A stretch of DNA of 64,000 nucleotides from Lysinibacillus pakistanensis (GTDB lineage Bacteria; Bacillota; Bacilli; Bacillales_A; Planococcaceae): positions 3,160,501 to 3,224,500 of the forward strand of contig NZ_CP126101.1 of assembly GCF_030123245.1 (NCBI RefSeq), read 5' to 3'. The notes under the pieces were generated by a model, which was not told the origin of the DNA, searched no databases, and saw only the letters and a program-made list of their open reading frames with translations. A program made the translations under genes and the position numbers. Each line of letters begins with the position of its first letter. Within the stretch, counting starts at the first letter, position 1. Shown here one piece after another: positions 45,245 to 54,216 of the stretch.

Positions 45245-45876
45245 CATATATAGACCTTAATAGCTTGAATAAATTCATAGATAAAATATCCAGCAAAGCC
45301 AATTAGTAAGACGCCTGCTGCCATTGTAAGAGTCTTAATGACCTTACGATTCATCGCTTTTCGAGTCACGGAAACAATGGCCATTAAGCCAATATCATGC
45401 AATAATATACCACTCAGAACACCTGCTGCAATGACTAAAAAGCTGGTTGATTCACCTTCACCATATGATTTGGCTAGAACCACACCGAAAACATTCACCC
45501 AAAATACGAGATTTCCAGGTGAAATGGCTACTAGCAGTCCATTACGATAAGAAGTAAAAAACGATTTTGTTACTTTCTCTCCTGCTAGCGTAATATCATG
45601 GTCCGCATTTTTAATTGAATCTAACCCTAAGAAGAATAAAAAGCCTGCCCCTATTATCCACATTGGAATTTGAATAATTGGCATTGCTAAAATCGAGGCT
45701 AATCCCATATACAATGCAAATACTAATACTACGTCAATCGTCATGCCACCAAGTCCTACTGCCCAACCATGGATAAAGCCATTCTTTAAACCCTGCTTCG
45801 TCATTTCGACGGTAATGGCCCCAACTGGCATGGCAATCGCAAGTCCTACCAATACATATGCTACATATAAACTCAA
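45244..45876 (-). CDS. LysE-type transporter
   Basis: 210-residue membrane protein with six hydrophobic spans. The N-terminal AIAMPVGAITVEMTKQGLKNGF matches the LysE superfamily pattern (PG/PV-x-N/T near the first span), and LVAISPGNLVFWVNVFG near residue 113 is the second-half equivalent. Substrate unknown. The start appears to be TTG at 45876, with only a weak purine stretch upstream. The second LysE-type gene in this window; the two are not close copies. Confidence 0.8.
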   Translation of the reverse strand: MSLYVAYVLVGLAIAMPVGAITVEMTKQGLKNGFIHGWAVGLGGMTIDVVLVFALYMGLASILAMPIIQIPMWIIGAGFLFFLGLDSIKNADHDITLAGEKVTKSFFTSYRNGLLVAISPGNLVFWVNVFGVVLAKSYGEGESTSFLVIAAGVLSGILLHDIGLMAIVSVTRKAMNRKVIKTLTMAAGVLLIGFAGYFIYEFIQAIKVYI

Positions 45877-45937
45877 ACAAACACTTCTTTCATGCTATAA
45901 AATAAGCTTCATACGTCCGTTTGTTTGATTATAGCAT
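45874..45937. promoter_or_regulatory. Two overlapping inverted repeats upstream of the LysE-type gene
   Basis: CAAACAAAC (45874-45882) pairs with GTTTGTTTG (45919-45927), and ATGCTATA (45892-45899) with TATAGCAT (45930-45937). The two pairs interleave, so only one can form at a time, or they are separate protein sites. The position covers the 5' leader of the transporter gene. Confidence 0.45.
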
Positions 45938-46245
45938 AAAAATACGACATCGGAAGCGATTATTAATAATTATTCAACTTTATAGAATAATATTGAAAAT
46001 GAAAACTATATTTCATATTATCCCCAATAAAGTAATATTCCTACCATTAAAGGTTTCTCCTACCAAAATACATATTGAACTAGTACAGTTTTGAAGTGAC
46101 TTATAATTGATGACCCTAATAGGCTTGAGTAGCTGTTGTCATCCTGAAAATTAAACAAAAGAAGATTATTCATCTGCATCCATTCCCGACTTTGTGACGG
46201 CTTTACAGGAAGAAAGATTTTAAGTAGTAAATAATGAATAATGCT

Positions 46246-46622
46246 GTTGACTGAGCGACTTTCTCCCTCACTTGATCGGATAATGCCGTTGACTGAGCGA
46301 CTTTCTCTCTCATCTGAGCGGATAGTGCTGTTGACTGAGCGACTTTCTCTCTCATCTGAGCGGATAATGCTGTTGACTGAGCGACTTTCTCCCTCACCTG
46401 AGCGGATAGTGCTGTTGACTGAGCAGTTTTCTCCCTCACCTGAGCGGATAATCCGTTGACTGAGCGACTTTCTCCCTCACCTGAGCGGATAATGCCGTTG
46501 ACTGAGCGACTTTCTCTCTCACCTGAGCGGATAATGCTGTTGACTGAGCGACTTTCTCTCTCACCTGAGCGGATAGTGCTGTTGACTGAGCAGTTTTCTC
46601 TCTCACCTGAACGGAAATCAGC
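46246..46622. repeat. Tandem array of nine 42-bp units
   Basis: Units start GTTGACTGAG at 46246, 46288, 46330, 46372, 46414 (this copy is 41 bases), 46455, 46497, 46539 and 46581. The core CTCACCTGAGCGGAT is shared with the array at 12.75-13.65 kb (CTCACCTGAGCGTAT), and both unit lengths are 42. The minus strand can be read through as a 155-codon frame from an ATG at 46670 with IRSGERESRSVNS repeats, but I see no ribosome site. The 360 bases before the array (45877-46245) hold no gene I can support. Confidence 0.93.
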
Positions 46623-46715
46623 TATGTGATCAAGATGCCGATGATGAATATGCAATCTGGTTTTCTTCATAGGAAAGTGAAAAGTGGTGAGATTGGGGAT
46701 TATATGTATGTTTGA

Positions 46716-46938
46716 TATGGAGTTTCTTTTTTATCGTACCCAGGACATGCCAGTGCTACTAAATTTTTTGTAGAAGAACAAGAAAAGCAAGGGACTGTAT
46801 TAACGGAAAAAGAGGTTATACAGGAAGCTGTAAAGGAGCTTGACAAATCACGGAGAGCATTATAGCTGGGGTGTTTGCTTTGAAAATGAAAATTTAAACA
46901 AGTCCGATATAGCTATACATATAAAGGATAAGTCGTAA
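46716..46938 (+). pseudogene. Frameshifted remnant of an unidentified gene
   Basis: Two frames join naturally. The first reads YPGHASATKFFVEEQEKQG, then TVLTEKEVIQEAVKELDK; a one-base shift continues as HGEHYSWGVCFENENLNKS and ends at a TAA. There is no start codon with a ribosome site, so the 5' end is also lost. I cannot name the family. Confidence 0.5.
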
Positions 46939-46951
46939 TCTTTTTGGTGCG

Positions 46952-46987
46952 AAAAGGCATCTCCCAGGTGAAAGATGCCATTTTTTC
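46952..46987. terminator. Hairpin terminator
   Basis: GGCATC (46956-46961) pairs with GATGCC (46974-46979), flanked by AAAA and TTTTTT. It lies at the end of the leftward TPR gene and after the remnant. Confidence 0.65.
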
Positions 46988-46988
46988 C

Positions 46989-47729
46989 TTAAAGCATTTG
47001 CTTTTTCCATTGAGTAAGAATATCAGTGGATTTCGCAATGTCCATCTTTAACATTACCTGCTTAGCAGAGCAACGTTTTTTAGCCTTTTCCCATGCCTCC
47101 TCTAAGGCGGGTAAATAGCTTAAATTTTTTGTGGCTGCAACAAGCTGGAAAAAAATATTACCTTGAATATAATACCAGCGTGGGTTCATGCTATCTAACT
47201 GAATTGCTTCTTCAATAAGACGAAGGGCTAAATATGGACTGCCCTCACTGCGATTCAGAAATTGGGCAAAAGCCCCCCAGTAAAGTGCTTTATTTGGTTG
47301 TAGTTTGATGGCTTCCGCGTATTGAATATTTGCCTTATCATGCTCTTTCGCCAAAACAAAATATTCAGCCATTATATAGTAAGCATTCGCCTGTGCCTCA
47401 ATGGACCCAGCTAGCAATTCATCCATCACTTTACCAAACTGCTCATCATCCTGGCTTCCCGTATAAGCCGAAAGGACATCACGCTCTGGATAGGAGCCAT
47501 CTGCTCGTTCCATATTTTGTTTCAGTTTTTCACCAGTAGGAATAGGCATATTCGCATAGCCATTCGCCTCCAATAAAGCAACATGTTGCTGAATCATAGC
47601 AAATGCCGCATGCTCTGCGAATGCATTATCAGTTACAATATTTTTGGCTAACTGATAGCTTTCCTTCACGCTCCCATTTACAAATAGTTCATTAATCTGT
47701 TGGACAAGCTCATCAAACTGTTTGATCAC
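46989..47729 (-). CDS. TPR-repeat protein
   Basis: About 246 residues starting at the GTG at 47729, which has AGGTGAGG upstream, giving MIKQFDELVQQINELF. A helical N-terminal part precedes tetratricopeptide units in the second half: YYIMAEYFVLAKEHDKANIQYAEAIKLQP-type spacing near residues 118-145 and LALRLIEEAIQLDSMNPRW near 165. No signal peptide or enzyme motif is seen. Presumably a cytosolic protein-protein interaction module of unknown partner. Confidence 0.78.
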   Translation of the reverse strand: MIKQFDELVQQINELFVNGSVKESYQLAKNIVTDNAFAEHAAFAMIQQHVALLEANGYANMPIPTGEKLKQNMERADGSYPERDVLSAYTGSQDDEQFGKVMDELLAGSIEAQANAYYIMAEYFVLAKEHDKANIQYAEAIKLQPNKALYWGAFAQFLNRSEGSPYLALRLIEEAIQLDSMNPRWYYIQGNIFFQLVAATKNLSYLPALEEAWEKAKKRCSAKQVMLKMDIAKSTDILTQWKKQML

Positions 47730-47836
47730 TATTAAAACCCTCACCTTCACCAAAAGAAACGTTTTATTGGTAGTTTACCATCTTATCGAGAGAAAAGGAG
47801 CGCATATCATGTAATACAAGGGTAAATATTTAAAGT

Positions 47837-49552
47837 TTAACATTCTTTTAATTTGAACGACTTTACATGTTGTTCAAGTGTATGTGCCATTTGATTCGTT
47901 TCATTTGAGCTATACGCTACCTCATCAATACTTGCTGTTGTTTGCTGGGCTGCCGCTGTAATTGCATTCAATGTTTCCTTAATCTCTTGAATAGACTGCG
48001 TTAATTGTTGAATCATCTGAACAACATGATCTGATTTCTCTGCCTCCAAAGTCAAAGCATGTGATATCTCAATGATTTCTTCCACTGTATGTGAAACAGC
48101 TGCTGAAATATTTCCTAATGATTGAGCAGTTAAACGAACCGTCTTTGTCCCCTTTTCAATATATTTTGTATTATCCTGCGTTGAAGAAGTAACCTGCTGA
48201 ATATGTCCCATAATTTCCTGTATTAGCTGGTCAACCTTTAATACTTCTTGATTCGATTGCTCAGCAAGTTTTCGAACTTCCTCTGCTACCACTGCAAAGC
48301 CCTTGCCATGTTCTCCTGCTCTTGCTGCTTCAATGGAGGCATTCAAAGCCAGTAAATTGGTTTGTTCAGCAATACCAGCAATGGATGTCGTAATAGCCTG
48401 AACTCGCGTTGCTGATGTGACTAAATTACTAACCGTGTTACTAACCATATCAGAGCCATTACGGATTAACGTCATGTCATTATTTATATCCTTAGCAAGT
48501 TGCTCTCCTTGTGCAGCAATTTTCATTGTTCCTCTTGAGGTTTCAACACTTGTATCTGCTTTCACTTTTATAGTTTGTAAATCCTCTGCTAAGGATGTAA
48601 GTACATCTGTTGCATTTTCTGCATGATGCAGACCATCTGTTACTGTCGCCGTAACTTCATAGATATTGTGCGCGACGCCTTGAATCGTATTTGACATATC
48701 ATTTAATGTGTTAGCGGTTTCATCAGCATTCGTGGCTAATGTAATAGATGTAGTGCGCATCGTCATAATCATATTTTGTAAGTTGACGGTCATACGATCT
48801 AATGTGCTTGCTAAATCTCCTACTTCATCATTCCTTTTTACCTTCATTTCCTCCACCGCTAAATTTCCATTAGCTATTTGCTTGGCCTGATGAATTAGTA
48901 AGGTAATAGGCTTAACCTTACGTCGAATTAAAAAGCCTGTAATAATTGAAGCAATTAACATTGGAAAAATACTAATTAAAATACCACTCTGCACAACATC
49001 CCAAGTTCGCTCCTTCACAATAGTAGCGTCGAAATCAATGACACTAATGGCAATGATTTCTTTACTTGTGTCATGATCCTTAAAAATTGGTGCATAGCCT
49101 GATAATCGCTCCATTCCACCATATGTATAGGGTTCAGAGTATGTTGGATGCTTTTTCTCAAGTAATAATTGGATTGCCTCTTGGTCCATGTAAAATGTAT
49201 CTCCAGGTGCAAAGCCCTTCTCTGCCAAATGATCATCCAAGGCTAGCAATGTACCATCTAGTGTTAAAATATATTGCGTTTGAAAGATGTCTTTGTGTCC
49301 TGTTGTCCAGTTTAAATCCTTCCCAATACTCTCTTTTGCTGCTTGCTCCCCACTCAATGCTCTTTCCATATCTTCTGGGCGAATCAAGCCTGTTGTTATA
49401 TTAGCACATCCATATGCCTCGATTCCCGCTGCATCATATAATTTATTATAAGCCGTTATATATGTAGCGAACGATGTAATTCCTAGCATCACTACTAAGA
49501 TACCAGCAATGATCGTTCCGAGTTGAAAAGTTAATGAATTTCGTAATTTCAC
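47837..49552 (-). CDS. Methyl-accepting chemotaxis protein
   Basis: 571-residue transmembrane chemoreceptor. First membrane span at residues 10-32, extracytoplasmic sensor of about 155 residues (single-Cache-like, with [20 protein letters not shown] near its end), second span near 188-208, then HAMP ([19 protein letters not shown]). The signalling tip is complete: [21 protein letters not shown] and [16 protein letters not shown]. The C-terminus lacks a CheR/CheB pentapeptide. The start is GTG with GGGGAGA upstream. The ligand cannot be inferred. Confidence 0.93.
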   Translation of the reverse strand: MKLRNSLTFQLGTIIAGILVVMLGITSFATYITAYNKLYDAAGIEAYGCANITTGLIRPEDMERALSGEQAAKESIGKDLNWTTGHKDIFQTQYILTLDGTLLALDDHLAEKGFAPGDTFYMDQEAIQLLLEKKHPTYSEPYTYGGMERLSGYAPIFKDHDTSKEIIAISVIDFDATIVKERTWDVVQSGILISIFPMLIASIITGFLIRRKVKPITLLIHQAKQIANGNLAVEEMKVKRNDEVGDLASTLDRMTVNLQNMIMTMRTTSITLATNADETANTLNDMSNTIQGVAHNIYEVTATVTDGLHHAENATDVLTSLAEDLQTIKVKADTSVETSRGTMKIAAQGEQLAKDINNDMTLIRNGSDMVSNTVSNLVTSATRVQAITTSIAGIAEQTNLLALNASIEAARAGEHGKGFAVVAEEVRKLAEQSNQEVLKVDQLIQEIMGHIQQVTSSTQDNTKYIEKGTKTVRLTAQSLGNISAAVSHTVEEIIEISHALTLEAEKSDHVVQMIQQLTQSIQEIKETLNAITAAAQQTTASIDEVAYSSNETNQMAHTLEQHVKSFKLKEC

Positions 49553-49753
49553 GATTCATCATCTCCCCTTTCTAGTAAAAATCTATGAATATTCACTTTA
49601 TTTCTATCATACTATAAAAAGATGTATTTAAAAAGCATCTTTTATTGAATAATAGAATGGAAAAAGTATTGGATAAAGTTCTGAATTATGAGATAATTGA
49701 AGTGCTATATCTTCATCTATTGGGCATAAAATCTTCATTTAGGAGGGCTTGCT

Positions 49754-49960
49754 ATGAATAGACGTTTTCATGTTGTATCGCTTTTTATTGGAAATTTGTT
49801 AACACTAGGCGCTATTTTCATTTATGCTATGCAAAGTCAAGTGAATGTTGCCCTCAGTACTTATGCCCTTGTAATGGCTTATTTAAGTACATTGCTCATG
49901 ATCTTTTTCTATGTGTGGGGAGATGAAAAGAAACAAATTTCAAATCGGTTTTCTAAATAA
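49754..49960 (+). CDS. Small two-span membrane protein, 68 residues
   Basis: AGGAGGG at seven bases leads into MNRRFHVVSLFIGNLL. Two hydrophobic helices (about residues 7-26 and 34-54) are followed by a basic tail, DEKKQISNRFSK. No family recognised. Single gene with its own terminator at 49987-50024. Confidence 0.72.
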   Translation: MNRRFHVVSLFIGNLLTLGAIFIYAMQSQVNVALSTYALVMAYLSTLLMIFFYVWGDEKKQISNRFSK

Positions 49961-49986
49961 TTTAGCAATAATTAAAATCTATTTGA

Positions 49987-50024
49987 ATTTTTCCCTTCCT
50001 GCTCTAGTAGGAAAGGGAATTTTT
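49987..50024 (+). terminator. Terminator
   Basis: TTCCCTTCCT pairs with AGGAAAGGGAA (one bulged base) and is followed by TTTTTC. It ends the small membrane-protein gene. Confidence 0.75.
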
Positions 50025-50179
50025 CATGTGCTTCCTTTTCACTCAAAAAGTAAAACTTCAATCACTAGTAATTTCTATTCCCCTCTAGTTATTGATGAAT
50101 CATTCAGCTTTATTGGAGTAAAATAAGTCCAATTGTTGTAGAAAAATAAATTTTTTTGTAGAAAATTTTAAAACAATGA

Positions 50180-50208
50180 TTGAGTACTATATCAAATTTC
50201 TGTATAAT
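50180..50208 (+). promoter_or_regulatory. Sigma-A promoter of the carboxynorspermidine operon
   Basis: TTGAGT at 50180-50185 and a perfect TATAAT at 50203-50208 with a 17-base spacer, 42 bases before the start codon. Confidence 0.8.
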
Positions 50209-50250
50209 CAGCTTGTTTGACAATACTTTTATGAACTTGGGGGTAGACAA

Positions 50251-51480
50251 TTGGGTAAAGCATTGATTATCGGAGCTGGCGGAGTTGCCAGTGTTGTGGT
50301 ACACAAGTGTGTTCAAAATTCGGACGTATTTGAGGAAATTTGTATCGCAAGTAGAACTGTTTCAAAATGTGACGCTCTAAAAGAAAAACTAGACGGCGGA
50401 AAAACAAAAATTCATACTGCACAGGTAGACGCAGACAATACAGAAGAGGTTATTGAGCTTATTAAAGCTTTTGGACCAGATGTAGTCATTAACGTTGCAC
50501 TACCTTATCAGGACTTAACGATTATGGATGCTTGCTTAGCGACAGGTGTGCACTATGTGGATACTGCAAACTACGAGCCACCTGAAACGGCAAAATTTGA
50601 ATATAAATGGCAATGGGCTTATAAAGAGAAGTTTGAAAAAGCTGGCTTAACTGCATTACTTGGTAGCGGTTTTGATCCAGGTGTAACAGGCGTTTTCACA
50701 GCTCATGCGCAAAAACATGAATTTGATGAAATTCACTATATTGATATCGTGGATGCAAATGCGGGAGATCATGGCTATCATTTCGCTACAAACTTCAACC
50801 CAGAAATTAACATTCGTGAAATAACAGCGAATGGTCGTTACTGGAAAGAAGGCAAGTGGGTTGAAACAGCACCACTTGAGAAAAAAGAGGTTTATAACTT
50901 ACCAGAAATCGGACCAAAAGATATTTACCTTCTATACCATGAAGAGCTTGAATCACTTGCGAAAAATATTAAAGGTTTAAAACAAATCCGCTTCTGGATG
51001 ACGTTCTCTGAAAAATACTTAACACACTTAAAAGTATTAGAAAACGTTGGCATGACATCAATCGAGCCGATCGAATTTGAAGGTCAAATGATTCAGCCAA
51101 TCCACTTCCTTAAAGCGGTATTACCAGATCCAGCTTCTCTTGGACCACGTACAAAAGGTAAAACAAATATCGGTTGTATTATTCGCGGTCTTAAAGATGG
51201 CAAAGAAAAAACGTACTATGTATACAACGTATGTGACCATGAAGAGTGCTATAACGAAGTTGGTTCACAAGCGATTTCTTATACAACTGGTGTACCAGCT
51301 ATGATTGGTGCAATGCTTGTGATGAACGGTGAATGGCGCAAACCAGGTGTTTGGAATGTAGAAGATTTCAATCCAGATCCATTCATGGATGCATTAAATA
51401 AATGGGGTCTACCATGGCAAGAAAGCCATAACCCAGAATTACTTGACCTTGATTTAGATGCAAAGGAATTAAGCCGATGA
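50251..51480 (+). CDS. Carboxynorspermidine dehydrogenase (saccharopine dehydrogenase family)
   Basis: 409-residue NAD(P)H-dependent enzyme joining a diamine with aspartate semialdehyde to give carboxy(nor)spermidine. The start is TTG at 50251, giving MGKALIIGAGGVASVVVHK with the nucleotide loop GAGGVAS; the ribosome site is a weak GGGGG. NVALPYQDLTIMDACLATG near residue 92 and LLGSGFDPGVTGVFTAHA near residue 137 are saccharopine-reductase-family blocks. The stop overlaps nspC in ATGA. The pairing with nspC identifies the pathway. Confidence 0.9.
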   Translation: MGKALIIGAGGVASVVVHKCVQNSDVFEEICIASRTVSKCDALKEKLDGGKTKIHTAQVDADNTEEVIELIKAFGPDVVINVALPYQDLTIMDACLATGVHYVDTANYEPPETAKFEYKWQWAYKEKFEKAGLTALLGSGFDPGVTGVFTAHAQKHEFDEIHYIDIVDANAGDHGYHFATNFNPEINIREITANGRYWKEGKWVETAPLEKKEVYNLPEIGPKDIYLLYHEELESLAKNIKGLKQIRFWMTFSEKYLTHLKVLENVGMTSIEPIEFEGQMIQPIHFLKAVLPDPASLGPRTKGKTNIGCIIRGLKDGKEKTYYVYNVCDHEECYNEVGSQAISYTTGVPAMIGAMLVMNGEWRKPGVWNVEDFNPDPFMDALNKWGLPWQESHNPELLDLDLDAKELSR

Positions 51481-52616
51481 AACCAATTGATTTTTCAAAA
51501 GTTCCATCCCCTTCTTATGTAGTGGATGAGCGATTATTAACAAAAAATCTTGAGCTTTTAAAATCAATTCAAGATCGTACAGGCTGCCGCATTTTACTAG
51601 CCCTTAAAGGTTTTTCTATGCATTCAACATTCCCTTTAGTAGGGGAATATTTAGCAGGCATTACAGCTAGCTCACTGCATGAAGCACGTCTTGGCTATGA
51701 AAAAATGGGCAAAGAAGTTCACGTTTATGCTCCTGCTTATATTGAGCATGAAATGGACGAGCTTCTAGGCTATGTGGATCACATCGTGTTTAACTCATTT
51801 AACCAATGGGCTCAGTTCAAGGATAAAGTGAAATCTGCTGGTAAAACAATTGAATGTGGTATTCGTGTGAATCCTGAGTACTCTGAAATTGAAACAGCTC
51901 TTTACGATCCTTGCTATACGAATTCCCGTCTTGGCACAACTTTGGCTAACTTTGATAAAACACAGCTTGACGGCATCGATGGTTTACACTTCCATGCGAT
52001 GTGTGAACAAAATTCAGATACGTTAGAGCGTATTATTGAAGTAGTGGAAGAAAAGTTTGGTGATGTTTTACACCAAATGAAATGGTTGAACTTTGGTGGT
52101 GGCCACCATATTACTCGTGAAGATTATGATGTAGAGAAGCTTGTGAATATCATTAATTATGTGCAAGAAAAGTATAACCTGCTTGTGTATTTAGAGCCAG
52201 GTGAAGCAGTAGCCCTTAATACTGGTTATTTAGTAGCTACTGTGCTTGATATCCAAGAAAATGGGATGGATCTTGCTATTTTAGATACGTCCGCAACATG
52301 TCATATGCCTGACGTCCTTGAAATGCCGTACCGTCCAATGATTATCGGTTCTGGTCAAGCGAATGAATTAGCCCACACATATCGCCTAGGTGGACTTACA
52401 TGTCTTGCTGGTGATGTAATTGGCGATTATTCATTTGAGCAGCCATTAAAACCAGGTGACCGTCTTGTATTTACGGATATGGCCCATTATTCCATGGTGA
52501 AAAACCATATGTTTAACGGCGTCAACTTACCTTCAATCGTTTCTTACAATGATGAAGAGGGCATTAAAGTCATTCGTGAATTTAAATTTGAAGACTATAG
52601 TGGCCGACTTTCTTAA
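51477..52616 (+). CDS. nspC: Carboxynorspermidine decarboxylase
   Basis: 379-residue PLP enzyme of the alanine-racemase-like fold that removes the carboxyl from carboxyspermidine or carboxynorspermidine. The PLP lysine is in RILLALKGFSMHS (K near residue 44), with HFHAMCEQN near residue 172 and LNFGGGHHITRE near residue 205 for phosphate binding; LEPGEAVALNTGY follows. Start overlaps the dehydrogenase by four bases. Together they give an aspartate-semialdehyde route to triamine independent of decarboxylated SAM; whether the end product is spermidine or norspermidine depends on the diamine present. Confidence 0.93.
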   Translation: MKPIDFSKVPSPSYVVDERLLTKNLELLKSIQDRTGCRILLALKGFSMHSTFPLVGEYLAGITASSLHEARLGYEKMGKEVHVYAPAYIEHEMDELLGYVDHIVFNSFNQWAQFKDKVKSAGKTIECGIRVNPEYSEIETALYDPCYTNSRLGTTLANFDKTQLDGIDGLHFHAMCEQNSDTLERIIEVVEEKFGDVLHQMKWLNFGGGHHITREDYDVEKLVNIINYVQEKYNLLVYLEPGEAVALNTGYLVATVLDIQENGMDLAILDTSATCHMPDVLEMPYRPMIIGSGQANELAHTYRLGGLTCLAGDVIGDYSFEQPLKPGDRLVFTDMAHYSMVKNHMFNGVNLPSIVSYNDEEGIKVIREFKFEDYSGRLS

Positions 52617-52625
52617 TAAAATGTC

Positions 52626-52660
52626 AAACACCTCCAGCTAAAATTGGAGGTGTTTTATTA
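52626..52660 (+). terminator. Terminator of the nspC operon
   Basis: Perfect 11-bp stem AAACACCTCCA / TGGAGGTGTTT with an 8-base loop, followed by TTATTATC. Confidence 0.9.
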
Positions 52661-52729
52661 TCTTTTTAGGTTTTAAAAGGACTACCTTTCTCCTGGCTCT
52701 TGAAAAATAGTCTTAGCGTTTTACATCAT

Positions 52730-53044
52730 TCAACTTCGATTTCAGTTCTTAACAGTAATACTTCCTCTATAGTTAAGCTAGTTAATTGCATAATTAGTTC
52801 ATTATCGTAACCTCATGCAATCATTTTTTGCCACCGCTTTAATTCCCCTCTATTCCTTCTTGTTGTGCATGATATTTAGCATCCTCTAGTTTAGCTACTT
52901 AATCAATGATGTACTTTAAACGAGACTGGTAGGCAATAATTGTTTCAGGTGTTTGGCTTAACTCTTCCCATGCACTAAGTCCTTGCTGCAAGTTTTCGTC
53001 TTTCATTGCTAATGCCTCCAATTCATCAAGTGTACTTTGCTCTA
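52730..53044 (-). pseudogene. C-terminal remnant of an Rpn-type (PD-(D/E)XK) nuclease/transposase protein
   Basis: Directly after the stop of the secreted-protein gene the minus strand reads EQSTLDELEALAMKDENLQ, then LSAWEELSQTPETIIAYQS, RLKYIID-stop-VAKLEDAKYHAQQEG, and in a shifted frame KRWQKMIA-stop-GYDNELIMQLTSLTIEE, ending EIEVE. This is the helical tail of Rpn-family recombination-promoting nuclease proteins common in bacilli. Two internal stops, a frameshift and loss of the catalytic N-terminus mark it as dead. Confidence 0.72.
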
Positions 53045-53932
53045 CTATGGCTGCATATTCATCCAACTATCAACATGATGAATCGCAACTCCTTGATAGC
53101 TTGTTTTTTTCGCATAGTGACGTTGAACAAGAGCTAGTTGTTTATTCATAAAGGCTTCACCATTATCATAAAAAGTAATATTTTGGTTATCATCTAATGC
53201 ACCAGTTTCAACACTAATCACAATGGATTTATTAACTTTTTTTGCATAGGCGACTTCATGTTGTACAATTTTAATAATATCTTTTGCAGTATTTCGATAA
53301 GCCATAATAGAAACGCTCTCTACTTGATTTATCACCCATTCAGCAAGTAAGCCTTTTCCAAATCGATTGTTGTATTTAATTTCGTCAAACCAGAACGGCA
53401 TATCTGCTTCCAAAGGTAATTGTAATTGCTTGGTTTCCTTTTTGGCTCTTGTAAGAAGTGCTTGATAGGATTCAATTGTTTGCGTTTGATTATAGCTCCA
53501 TCCACTATTTAAGTATGGTTCTATATCGAGATGAACGCCTGAAAATTGCTCTGTCACGTCAGCATTTTTATTATATGTATGTAACCAATCAAACAACTGA
53601 TTCTGCATTTTATAGCCATCTTTAGATACCCAATCTGGCGCTCCGTCCAATGCATATATTTTGATACCCTTTGCAGTTGCATGACTAATAAAACGCTTAT
53701 AGTCAACACTTCCTATATCCGTATTAATCTGTAAATAAAGTTTGTTTACCTGCTTGTTCTCTAAAAACGAAAGTACTCCTGCTTCATCCTCAATAATTCT
53801 AGAAGTATCCCATAACCAAGTAGCCTTATCTTCCACGGTCACTGCGTCTACCTTTCCAAATGATAGTCCAAACGTACTGGCAATTGTAACAAAAATAACA
53901 ATAGTTACTGTTAATAAAGAGCAACTTTTCAT
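53045..53932 (-). CDS. Secreted protein, possibly glycosidase-like TIM barrel
   Basis: 295 residues with an N-terminal signal-type segment (basic MKSC, hydrophobic to about residue 25). The mature part has KATWLWDTSRIIED, VNKLYLQINTDIG near residue 63, GIKIYALDGAPDW near residue 90, SGVHLDIEPYLNSGW near residue 131 and VSIMAYRNTAKD near residue 208, a strand order and DxEP motif that recall glycoside-hydrolase barrels of the GH18 type without a full catalytic signature. The leader carries a c-di-GMP-I riboswitch, so a role in attachment or matrix turnover is a reasonable inference. TGGAGC precedes the ATG. Confidence 0.75.
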   Translation of the reverse strand: MKSCSLLTVTIVIFVTIASTFGLSFGKVDAVTVEDKATWLWDTSRIIEDEAGVLSFLENKQVNKLYLQINTDIGSVDYKRFISHATAKGIKIYALDGAPDWVSKDGYKMQNQLFDWLHTYNKNADVTEQFSGVHLDIEPYLNSGWSYNQTQTIESYQALLTRAKKETKQLQLPLEADMPFWFDEIKYNNRFGKGLLAEWVINQVESVSIMAYRNTAKDIIKIVQHEVAYAKKVNKSIVISVETGALDDNQNITFYDNGEAFMNKQLALVQRHYAKKTSYQGVAIHHVDSWMNMQP

Positions 53933-53975
53933 GTCTTACAGCTCCATTCTATTTGCCATGGCTCCTAGAACAGAA

Positions 53976-54060
53976 CCTGGTAACCTGACAATCATGCACT
54001 AGAATAGTGTTTAGACTCATGGCTTTGCGTCCTTCTCTTTCGACAAGTTTGCCTTTTACA
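53976..54060 (-). promoter_or_regulatory. c-di-GMP-I (GEMM-I) riboswitch
   Basis: Minus strand reads AAAAGGCAAAC, then CGAAAGAG (GNRA-type loop), then GGACGCAAAGCCATGAG and finally GTCAGGTTACCAGG. AAAGGCAAAC and GGACGCAAAGCCA are the most conserved blocks of GEMM-I. It lies 44 bases upstream of the secreted-protein start. No T-run hairpin follows, so control of ribosome access is more likely than termination. Confidence 0.9.
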
Positions 54061-54182
54061 GTTGTTTTCTTTTCTCTTATCATACATGGCAAAAATAAAA
54101 ATGTCTGTAGGAAAAATGCATACTAATCATAAATAAGGGGGAATAAAATGATATTCATACGGGTTATTTTTACTATAAAAAA

Positions 54183-54216
54183 TAAAAAAACGTAGAGCCT
54201 TCAAGCATCTACGTTT
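54183..54216 (-). terminator. Terminator of the CheW-like gene
   Basis: On the minus strand AAACGTAGA pairs with TCTACGTTT around an 11-base loop, then TTTTATTTTT. The stem overlaps the last codons of the gene. Confidence 0.85.

Noticed and set aside
46203..46670. 155-codon minus-strand frame through the second repeat array
   Set aside because: Has an ATG but no ribosome site, and the sequence is pure repeat with a 41-base copy in the middle; treated as a repeat.
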